Below the pieces are notes generated by a model. The model was not told the DNA's origin. It was given only the letters and a program-made list of their open reading frames with translations, and made no database searches. This document shows, piece after piece, positions 9,481-16,320 of a DNA stretch of 64,000 nucleotides. The DNA is from Butyrivibrio sp. (GTDB taxonomy: Bacteria; Bacillota; Clostridia; Lachnospirales; Lachnospiraceae), in the NCBI GenBank assembly GCA_022486625.1, contig JAKVKH010000019.1:1-64000 (forward strand). Direction: 5' to 3'. The first letter of the stretch is position 1; each line of letters starts with the position of its first letter. Position numbers and translations under genes: made by a program.

Positions 9481-9509
9481 ATTAAAACGCTTTTTCCGTG
9501 AGATTGCAA
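9481..9509 (-). promoter_or_regulatory. Candidate asnA promoter
   Basis: Minus-strand TTGCAA and TTTAAT are spaced by 17 bases, followed by a small stem (TGTGCAT/ATGCACA at 9454-9476) and then the leader terminator. The -10 is weak, and an alternative TAATAT lies a few bases further on. Confidence 0.4.
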
Positions 9510-9544
9510 GTGTTAAATCGGAGAAAAAAGTGATTTAGCGGAAA

Positions 9545-9661
9545 CGATTTTCTTAAAAGGAGTTTTTAACTTATAAAATAATAAAAAAGAGTAAAAATGC
9601 CTAAATTAAATAAATATTAATATAATTTTCATATAACATAAGAGAAATTTTAAGAAAATCG
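9545..9661. repeat. 14-bp perfect inverted repeat in the asnA/HPr-like intergenic region
   Basis: CGATTTTCTTAAAA at 9545-9558 is exactly complementary to TTTTAAGAAAATCG at 9648-9661, with 89 AT-rich bases between. The right arm abuts the -35 of the HPr-like gene promoter and the left arm lies upstream of the asnA promoter candidate, so the arms could be paired operators. The rest of 9438-9798 holds no gene. Confidence 0.6.
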
Positions 9662-9664
9662 GTA

Positions 9665-9692
9665 TTTACATTAGTGTAATATGAGGTATAAT
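9665..9692 (+). promoter_or_regulatory. Promoter of the HPr-like gene
   Basis: TTTACA and a perfect TATAAT are spaced by 16 bases, a good sigma-A promoter about 100 bases upstream of the HPr-like start. Confidence 0.75.
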
Positions 9693-9798
9693 ACTACCGA
9701 TGCAGAGGAAACTGAATTATTTTAGATAGTTTTGCTGATGATAGCATTGGCTTCCGAAATTAGTTCTGGGAGCGGATTCAGAAGAAAGGATGATAGTT

Positions 9799-10038
9799 AT
9801 GTTACACGATATGATTAAACATGTAATCAAGTTGAGACCTTCAGATGTAGAGCATTTTGTTCACGAAGCTGAACAATGCGATTTTGACATCGATATTTCA
9901 TATAACAGATATATTGTAGATGCCAAGTCGATTCTTGGCGTTTTCGGGCTGGATCTTACGAAACCGCTTACAGTAAAATACTACGGTTATAATCCGGATT
10001 TCGAAAATTATGTCAGAAATCTTGCTGTTGCCTGCTGA
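9799..10038 (+). CDS. HPr-like domain protein lacking the active-site histidine
   Basis: Small protein of about 79 residues that aligns with the PTS phosphocarrier HPr. RPSDVEHFVHEA matches the helix after the active site, and DAKSILGVFGLDL matches the NAKSIMGVMSL segment with the regulatory serine. The histidine of the HARP motif is replaced (IKLRPS), so it cannot accept phosphate from enzyme I in the usual way. The serine that HPr kinase modifies is retained. The ATG at 9799 fits the GAAAGGA site; an ATG at 9790 overlaps that site. It may be a regulatory HPr paralogue; this is inference. Confidence 0.75.
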   Translation: MLHDMIKHVIKLRPSDVEHFVHEAEQCDFDIDISYNRYIVDAKSILGVFGLDLTKPLTVKYYGYNPDFENYVRNLAVAC

Positions 10039-10092
10039 TCTTTGGCATGGCAGCGTTAAGATGATACACTAGAATAATGCAATGTGATCGAA

Positions 10093-10127
10093 GAGCTTCC
10101 TATGGTATAATACGCCGTAGGAAGCTC
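10093..10127 (+). promoter_or_regulatory. Palindrome enclosing an extended -10 promoter
   Basis: GAGCTTCCTA (10093-10102) and TAGGAAGCTC (10118-10127) are perfectly complementary. The 15-base loop contains TGGTATAAT, an extended -10 element (10104-10111). As DNA it looks like an operator over a promoter; as RNA from an upstream transcript it would be a terminator-like hairpin followed by GTTTTG. A start near 10118 would transcribe the repeat array and possibly the helicase. Confidence 0.5.
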
Positions 10128-10134
10128 GTTTTGC

Positions 10135-10449
10135 GTGAATAAGCAGAGCCATGCGGCACACAACGCCTGCATGCTTGCATGCAGAGGCGGTGCGTGCCAT
10201 ATGGCGAGCAACACGACCGAGGAGTCGAAAGACTCCGAAGGTGGTGTCTGCTTATTCATGCAAAACGGAAGAACGAAGCAGAGCCATGCGGCACACAACG
10301 CCTGCATGCTTGCATGCAGAGGCGGTGTGTGCCATATGGCGAGCAACACGACCGAGGAGTCGAAAGACTCCGAAGGTGGTGTCTGCTTATTCATGCAAAA
10401 CGGAAGAACGAAGCAGAGCCATGCGGCACCAGCGCCTGCATGCAAAACG
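10135..10449. repeat. 135-bp tandem repeat with strong secondary structure (two full and one deleted copy)
   Basis: Copies start at 10141, 10276 and 10411. The first two are 135 bp and differ at one base (10193 C, 10328 T); the third is internally deleted. Each full unit has a closing stem (GTGAATAAGCAG at 10135-10146 with CTGCTTATTCAT at 10248-10259 for copy 1), a long arm (GCCAT..GGCACACA..GCCTGCATGC and its complement, 10148-10205) and a second arm (ACAC, ACC, GGAGTC, GAAA loop, 10211-10247). The predicted shape is a three-way junction. Several frames stay open because the unit length is a multiple of three, and I do not regard them as genes. A related short element lies at 30923-30980. 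Confidence 0.85.
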
Positions 10450-10483
10450 ATAGACCGGAAAAATGCTTAGGAGCCACAGTCAG

Positions 10484-12871
10484 ATGGAAATCAGAGTTTC
10501 AGTTCGAACGCTTGTGGAATTTATTCTGCGGGAGGGCGATATTGACAACAGAATCAGAACAAACGCAGAAAATGCCATGCAGGAGGGCGGGAGAATTCAC
10601 CGTATGATCCAAAGGCAGATGGGCAGCGAATACCATGCGGAGGTTTCCCTTAGTCATACCATTCATACTCCCGTGTATGACCTTATAATAGAAGGCAGAA
10701 CTGATGGAATACAGGAATCGGATCCGATACTGATCGATGAAATCAAAGGCACTTATCGGGAACTCAGACATATGAAAGAACCAGTTGCAGTGCATCTGGC
10801 ACAGGCGAAATGCTATGCGGCTATTTATACAATGCAGCATGAGCTGAAAAAAGTAGCTGTCCGTATGAGCTACTGCAATATTGATACGGAAGAGATGAAG
10901 TACTTTTCATCTGAATACACCGCAGAAGAGATTATATTATGGTTTGATGAACTCGTGAACCGTTATCGGATCTGGGCAGATTTTCGTTGTGAGTGGAATG
11001 AAAAACGAACTGCATCAATTAAAAGAATGCAGTTTCCCTATGCATATCGCAAAGGACAGAAAGACCTTGCGGCAGACTGCTACAGGACGATCGTTCATGA
11101 GAAAAAACTGTTTCTGGAGGCGCCGACAGGAACCGGAAAAACAATTACTACAATTTTCCCGTCTATAAAGGCAATCGGAGAGGGTAAGGCTGATCGCCTG
11201 TTCTATCTGACGGCTAAGACGATTACACGTACTGTGGCAGAGGACACTGTGCGCCTTTTAAGAGATACACAGACTTTGAAATTCAAGACAGTTACGCTCA
11301 CAGCCCGGGATAAGATCTGTTTTCTGGAAAAAAGCGATTGTAATCCGGTTTCCTGCAGTTGTGCCAAAGGACATTACGATAGAATTAATGATGCAATGTA
11401 TGATCTTCTGACACATGAAGATGATTTCAGCCGCGAAATTATTCTGGAATATGCGCGCAGATATCAGGTATGTCCATTTGAAATGTCTCTGGATATGAGC
11501 CTTTTTTCAGATGGAATCATCTGTGATTATAACTATGTATTTGATCCGTTTGTTTATCTCAGAAGGTTTTTTGGAGACGGAGTAAAAGGCGAGTATATTT
11601 TTTTGATTGACGAAGCCCATAATCTTGTTGATCGTGGCCGGGATATGTACAGTGCAGCCCTTGTCAAAGAAGATTTTCTGGAATTGTCCAGACTGGTCAG
11701 ACCTTATCATCTGGGTATTGTATCGCCCCTCGATCAGTGCAATAAAGAGCTCCTGAAGCTGAAAAGAGGCTGTGAAGGCTGTGAAATTCTGGATTCTATT
11801 GAACCCTTTATTACGGTACTGAACAGGCTTTCTTCCAAAATGTCCGAATATCTTGATGAACATTCCGATGGCCCTGTCCGGGAAGAAATTCTTCAGTTCT
11901 ATTTTCAGGTTTCCCGTTTTCTTACCATTTATGACCTTGTGGATCAGAACTATGCTGTATATGACGAAATTGAAGCAGACGGCAGTTTTATGCTGAAACT
12001 TTTCTGTGTAAATCCGGCGACAAATCTTGCGACATGTATGGAGCGGGGGAAAGCCTCCATCCTTTTTTCAGCCACATTTCTTCCGATTCAGTATTATAAG
12101 AGCCTCCTGGGGGGCACAGATGAAGACTTTGAAGTATATGCAAACAGCATATTTGATCCATCCAGATGCGGCCTGTTTATCGGTACGGATGTGACCAGCA
12201 GATATACAAGGCGCAGCGAACTGGAGTATGACCGTATTGCAGCATATATTCATCAGATTATTTCTGCCAGAAAAGGCAATTATCTTGTCTTTTTCCCTTC
12301 CCATCAGTTCCTGGAGCAGGTGGGAAAAATATATGAGGAAAAATTCATGAATCCGGATCAGACGGAACTGGTGCTGCAGCAGGCATATATGTCGGAAGAG
12401 GACAGAGAGACATTTCTGGGGAAATTTACGCAGGGGAATCAGATTGATCTGTCAGAAGTTATCCACATGAATATGGAAGTTGTGGATAACCGGAATATTC
12501 TGGGATTATGTGTGATGGGAGGCATCTTCAGCGAGGGGATTGATCTTAAGAATGACAGTCTGATTGGCGTAATTGTTGTAGGAACAGGGCTTCCGCAGGT
12601 ATGCAATGAAAGAGAGATACTGAAGGCTTATTTCGATGAAGCAGGCAGGAACGGTTTTGATTATGCTTACAGGTATCCTGGAATGAATAAGGTGCTGCAG
12701 GCTGCAGGAAGGGTAATCAGGACTGAAACAGACATCGGAATTGTGGCACTTCTGGATGAACGTTTTCTGCAGCGTGGATATCAGCAGCTTTTTCCACGAG
12801 AATGGATCAGTTACAGAGAAATATCGACTGAAACAGTCAAAAATGAGTTAAATACCTTTTGGAACAGATAA
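10484..12871 (+). CDS. PD-(D/E)XK nuclease fused to an XPD/DinG-type helicase
   Basis: ATP-dependent superfamily 2 helicase of about 795 residues. Residues 1-180 look like a RecB/Cas4-type PD-(D/E)XK nuclease (EGRTDGI, then LIDEIKG carrying the E-x-K pair near 85). The helicase part has Walker A APTGTGKT (about 213), a four-cysteine set consistent with an Fe-S cluster (in CFLEKSDCNPVSCSC and CPFEM, about 280-330), the DEAH box IDEAHNLVD (about 376) and motif VI QAAGRVIRTE (about 740). It is expected to unwind DNA 5' to 3' in repair. The ATG at 10484 has AGGAG 10 bases upstream. It lies directly after the structured repeat array and may be transcribed through it. Confidence 0.88.
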   Translation: MEIRVSVRTLVEFILREGDIDNRIRTNAENAMQEGGRIHRMIQRQMGSEYHAEVSLSHTIHTPVYDLIIEGRTDGIQESDPILIDEIKGTYRELRHMKEPVAVHLAQAKCYAAIYTMQHELKKVAVRMSYCNIDTEEMKYFSSEYTAEEIILWFDELVNRYRIWADFRCEWNEKRTASIKRMQFPYAYRKGQKDLAADCYRTIVHEKKLFLEAPTGTGKTITTIFPSIKAIGEGKADRLFYLTAKTITRTVAEDTVRLLRDTQTLKFKTVTLTARDKICFLEKSDCNPVSCSCAKGHYDRINDAMYDLLTHEDDFSREIILEYARRYQVCPFEMSLDMSLFSDGIICDYNYVFDPFVYLRRFFGDGVKGEYIFLIDEAHNLVDRGRDMYSAALVKEDFLELSRLVRPYHLGIVSPLDQCNKELLKLKRGCEGCEILDSIEPFITVLNRLSSKMSEYLDEHSDGPVREEILQFYFQVSRFLTIYDLVDQNYAVYDEIEADGSFMLKLFCVNPATNLATCMERGKASILFSATFLPIQYYKSLLGGTDEDFEVYANSIFDPSRCGLFIGTDVTSRYTRRSELEYDRIAAYIHQIISARKGNYLVFFPSHQFLEQVGKIYEEKFMNPDQTELVLQQAYMSEEDRETFLGKFTQGNQIDLSEVIHMNMEVVDNRNILGLCVMGGIFSEGIDLKNDSLIGVIVVGTGLPQVCNEREILKAYFDEAGRNGFDYAYRYPGMNKVLQAAGRVIRTETDIGIVALLDERFLQRGYQQLFPREWISYREISTETVKNELNTFWNR

Positions 12872-13264
12872 AATCAGAGAAACAGGAATGATTATTACAA
12901 GTTATGTAAACTAAAAAGACATAAAATTCTATTAGAGTTACATAATGTATTAGAACATATAGTTATGTAAACTGAATCGAAACGATAAATTGTATGAATT
13001 GTTAAAAAAATTACACTCATATAGAAACAAAATGACTCTTGAAACAAGTGAAATGACACATGTGTACATGTGGATAACTCGGTGGAAAATGGGGATTAGT
13101 TAGTAAAATGATTTCTGAAACCGCGCTGAAGGCGGAGATAATGATATGTCGAAAAAAAGTATTTTTAGGAATGAAATACAAAGGTGGAACTAGAGTAGTC
13201 AATAACTTTATGTAAACCTATATCTGGGTGACAATAATGTCATAAAAATTGGGGGAATAATTAT
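12872..13264. other. Gene-free AT-rich interval with short repeats
   Basis: About 390 bases between the helicase and the GGDEF gene hold no credible gene. TTATGTAAAC occurs three times (near 12902, 12963 and 13209) and a related inverted form GTTACATAAT lies near 12937. These could be binding sites or remnants. A 61-codon minus-strand frame here has no ribosome binding site and no recognisable features. Confidence 0.5.
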
Positions 13265-13307
13265 AAAAAGCCAAAAACAGCGATTTTTTGCTGCTTTTGG
13301 CTTTTTG
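13265..13307. terminator. Bidirectional terminator
   Basis: AAAAGCCAAAA plus CAGC pairs with GCTG plus TTTTGGCTTTT, flanked by A- and U-tracts. It can end transcription from both sides, mainly that of the minus-strand GGDEF gene. Confidence 0.8.
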
Positions 13308-13336
13308 ATTCTGCTTTTTCCAGAAAATGATAAATT

Positions 13337-14995
13337 TCAGGTACGCATTGCATCTGCCAGGGATTTCTGAGAAATCACAGCAGAGTGGAGAAGAACAATC
13401 TCACCCTTTGTGTGTTGTTTTACGCTATACAAAGCATTGTCCGCAGTGTACATATAATCCCATAGCTTATTTTCTTCTTTGGGAATGGAGTTACGGATTC
13501 CCTGAGATACAGTAACGCAGGAACTGGACTTGGAACCCTGGTGAGGAATGGAGAGATCATGAATCCTGTTTCGGAGGCTGGCTGCCAGCGAAGTTACTTC
13601 ATCGTCAGCCATTCCCTCATATATAATGACAAATTCATCACCGCCATATCGTGCACTGTAAACATTTGCATGGCTCTGGGTCAACAGACGGATCTGTTCA
13701 GAAATCTGTTGCAGGCAGACATCTCCAGCCTGATGACCATAAGTATCGTTATATTCCTTGAAATAGTCAATGTCCAGAATTTCTACTGCCAGAGAAGTCT
13801 GATTCTGAAATGCCCTGTCAAATGCCTGATCAGAAAAGCGATTCAGATGATATCTGTTTGGCAGTCCTGTCAACTGATCATATTCGGCCTGACGGATGAG
13901 CCGCAGATTCTCCTGTTGGATTTTTTCCTGCGAAGCGCGCATTTCTTCCATTGAACGCCTGATGTCAATGGAAAATTTGTATGAAACTGCTTCACTGAGC
14001 TTTAGCTGCATGGAAAGTTTATAATACAGATCAGCGGATTCCAGACGTTTTTTCTCAAGGCCTGCCTGTGTATAATACTCAATTTTAAACTGAGTAATCT
14101 GAATCTCTATGCTTGGTACATTCAGACTGCTGAGAGATGGTTCTGTCAGCTGCAACAGTTTTCTGGTACTTTCCAGATCACCGATTTCCAGCAGAAACAG
14201 GCCGATATCGCAGATATCTTCTACCAGATCGGCGTATCCGTGAAAACCCTTAAGCAGATTCAGAAGATTACGTATTTCAGCATCCCTTTCCTGAAAAAGC
14301 TCAGAATAATGTAAAACCTTGATCTGGAGTACAGAAAGAAGGAGTTCATCATTCACATCCTTTGGTTGTGGGAATTTTTCCCAGATACGGCAGGCTTTTT
14401 TCAGGCAACTTCTGGCTTTTTCCAGATGACGGTTCTGTTTCAGATAGTAATTGCCTTCCATGGTATAGCACAGGAGCATATCACGGAAGTACATCTGATC
14501 ATCCGGATAGCGCTGAATATCTGCAATAGCATCTTTCAGGTAATGCAGAGCCTCGGTATAGTCACCAAGATCGGCATAGATATGTCCGATATTGGAATTT
14601 ACAACACCTCGCAGATTGGATTCATCGTTGCTGTTGCAATAACGCAGCGCGGTCATGAGATAATCCATTCCCAGAGACATGGTGCCATGAAGCAGGGCAT
14701 CGATGCCAAGAAGGTTGTAGCATTTTCCCAGAAGTGAAAACTCGGAAGCAAGCTGGAGATGTTCCATTGCTTTTACCAGAACGGATTTGAATTTATCATG
14801 ATCGAGAGAAAAGGTATAATAGGCTTCTGCAAGATAATAGTAGGTAAAACCGAGAAGCGCATCATCCTGAATCTTTTTGGCCTCTTTTAAAAGATGGTCT
14901 GCTGTCTTGACAATGCTTGGGTCATATTTTCCACGTTTAGCAAAAAGCTCTTCGATCAGACGTTGCACATGGTTGTCATATTTTCGTACATTCAC
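13337..14995 (-). CDS. TPR-containing diguanylate cyclase (GGDEF)
   Basis: About 552 residues. The first 360 are helical tetratricopeptide-type repeats (for example GDYTEALHYLKDAIAD). They are followed by a short coiled coil and a C-terminal GGDEF domain (DQLTGLPNR, LDIDYFKEYND, active-site loop RYGGDEF near 455). The intact active site predicts synthesis of cyclic di-GMP. The RxxD product-inhibition site is absent. No membrane segment is seen, so a cytoplasmic ligand or partner sensed through the TPRs is likely. It starts with GTG at 14995, supported by AGGAG 11 bases upstream; the nearby ATG is out of frame. It is divergent from the ECF S component. Confidence 0.9.
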   Translation of the reverse strand: MNVRKYDNHVQRLIEELFAKRGKYDPSIVKTADHLLKEAKKIQDDALLGFTYYYLAEAYYTFSLDHDKFKSVLVKAMEHLQLASEFSLLGKCYNLLGIDALLHGTMSLGMDYLMTALRYCNSNDESNLRGVVNSNIGHIYADLGDYTEALHYLKDAIADIQRYPDDQMYFRDMLLCYTMEGNYYLKQNRHLEKARSCLKKACRIWEKFPQPKDVNDELLLSVLQIKVLHYSELFQERDAEIRNLLNLLKGFHGYADLVEDICDIGLFLLEIGDLESTRKLLQLTEPSLSSLNVPSIEIQITQFKIEYYTQAGLEKKRLESADLYYKLSMQLKLSEAVSYKFSIDIRRSMEEMRASQEKIQQENLRLIRQAEYDQLTGLPNRYHLNRFSDQAFDRAFQNQTSLAVEILDIDYFKEYNDTYGHQAGDVCLQQISEQIRLLTQSHANVYSARYGGDEFVIIYEGMADDEVTSLAASLRNRIHDLSIPHQGSKSSSCVTVSQGIRNSIPKEENKLWDYMYTADNALYSVKQHTKGEIVLLHSAVISQKSLADAMRT

Positions 14996-15247
14996 TGCGG
15001 CGTATTCTCCTATCAGTTGTACATTTTTTTGTATTATTCTTTCATGTAAGCACTAACATCATACTACATCCTTTTTTAATTTAAAAGAAATATTTCTAAG
15101 GGAAAAAAAGAAAATCGCACCATACTGGTATGATAAAAAAATAATATTCTGGCACTGTTAAAGAGACCACTCCTGATTATACTGTTACTAAGGACAAATT
15201 AAAAAAGCATGGATGACAGATACGCACATGTCACAGGAGGGAAGCTT

Positions 15248-15874
15248 ATGAACAAGTCAGCAGAAACTGTTCTGCCGGGAGGGAAACAGACAGAACGTCA
15301 GCAGGATCAGACACTTAGAAAAATTGTATTTGCAGGTATTTTTGCGGCGCTTACCTATGTTGTATTTACGTTCCTTTCCATTCGGGTTCCGACACCGGGA
15401 GGGCAGGTATCCATTCATCTGGGCAATGCGTTCTGCGCGCTCGGAGCGCTCCTTCTTGGCAGTATGTATGGCGGACTTGGCGGGGCAATCGGCCTGACCA
15501 TTGCAGATCTGATTGATCCGGTATACATTGTGGAAGCACCGATCACTTTTTTGATCAAACTGACAATGGGAATTATTGTTGGTATGATTGCACACAAAGT
15601 AGGGCATATTTCAACAGAAACGGATCATGCGAAGGTTCTGAAATGGACAATTATTGCAACTGTGGCCGGAATGCTGTTTAATGCAATCGGAGATCCTGGA
15701 CTTCGTTATTTCTATAAAATACTGATTCTGGGAAAGCCGGCAGCAGAAGTTACATTTGCTATTAATTTTGGCGTTACGCTTTTGAATTCAGTGGTATCCG
15801 CATTTGTTTCCGTGATTCTGTATATGGCACTTCGCGTGCCGCTTAAGAAGGCAGGACTGTTTTTCAGGCTCTGA
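15248..15874 (+). CDS. ECF transporter S component
   Basis: Integral membrane substrate-binding component of an energy-coupling-factor vitamin transporter, about 208 residues with five or six predicted helices. The segment from RKIVFAGIFAALTYV through the glycine-rich LGNAFCALGALLLGSMYGGLGGAIG resembles the riboflavin-type S-component family (PF07155/PF12822). The substrate cannot be assigned. AGGAGG supports the ATG at 15248; the earlier in-frame ATG at 15209 has no site. The EcfA and EcfT modules are not in the window. The gene stands alone, with the valS T-box promoter starting just after it. No known vitamin riboswitch was recognised upstream. Confidence 0.85.
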   Translation: MNKSAETVLPGGKQTERQQDQTLRKIVFAGIFAALTYVVFTFLSIRVPTPGGQVSIHLGNAFCALGALLLGSMYGGLGGAIGLTIADLIDPVYIVEAPITFLIKLTMGIIVGMIAHKVGHISTETDHAKVLKWTIIATVAGMLFNAIGDPGLRYFYKILILGKPAAEVTFAINFGVTLLNSVVSAFVSVILYMALRVPLKKAGLFFRL

Positions 15875-15891
15875 TTCTTTCATGGAAATGC

Positions 15892-15920
15892 TTGACAAGA
15901 ATTCGCTTTCTGCCTATTAT
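15892..15920 (+). promoter_or_regulatory. Promoter of the valS T-box leader
   Basis: Perfect TTGACA and TATTAT spaced by exactly 17 bases. The expected start is near 15927, at the 5' end of the T-box leader. Confidence 0.88.
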
Positions 15921-15926
15921 GAAAAG

Positions 15927-16288
15927 CAAAGTAAAAAGATAAAGGTTGTGACAAAGAGGAGTACATGCAGAGCGTCATTTCAGAGAAAGTCTTCGGGTAC
16001 CGGAAAGCCGGACCCGCTGCGAGAAGACTGTGACAGAATGTATGGAAGGTAGCTTTGGAACCGGAAGCTGAAAAAGAAGTGTTGCACTGCAGGCAGAAGA
16101 TCGGTGCAGACTTAAGTAAGTATCCCCGTTTCATCCGCGTTACAGGATGTACCATGATGCAGCAGACAGCGGGCATGATGGAATAAGACAGTCTGAAGTG
16201 ATCGGATCTGATTACGGAGACTGTAAATTAAGGTGGTACCGCGTATCATACGCCCTTAACTGAAGAAATTCAGTTAAGGGCTTTTTTA
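15927..16288 (+). promoter_or_regulatory. T-box riboswitch of valS with terminator
   Basis: T-box leader of about 360 bases. The T-box core AAGGTGGTACCGCG is at 16230-16243. It is followed by an intrinsic terminator, GCCCTTAACTGAA paired with TTCAGTTAAGGGC plus a U-tract (16252-16288). The upstream part folds as a long stem I; a GTA within GAATGTATGG near 16037 is a tentative valine specifier. Uncharged tRNA-Val is expected to stabilise the antiterminator and switch on valS. Confidence 0.92.
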
Positions 16289-16320
16289 TACGGAACCTGC
16301 GTAGAAAAGAGAGGTAAAAT

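Noticed and set aside
10135-10449. Tandem repeats considered as a CRISPR array
   Set aside because: The copies are contiguous 135-bp units with no unique spacers and no cas genes; the nuclease-helicase fusion is not a Cas set.
10135-10470. Open frames in three plus-strand frames and one minus-strand frame across the 135-bp repeats, including a Cys-rich repeat protein
   Set aside because: All arise because the unit length is a multiple of three and has few stops. The strong symmetrical pairing explains the sequence better than coding, and the only good start lies in the closing stem without a ribosome binding site.
13017-13202. 61-codon minus-strand frame in the gap before the GGDEF gene
   Set aside because: No ribosome binding site, no recognisable domain, and composition typical of AT-rich non-coding DNA.
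14996-15247. Vitamin riboswitch upstream of the first ECF S component
   Set aside because: No TPP, FMN, THF or cobalamin core was recognised, only a small CCATAC/GTATGG hairpin.
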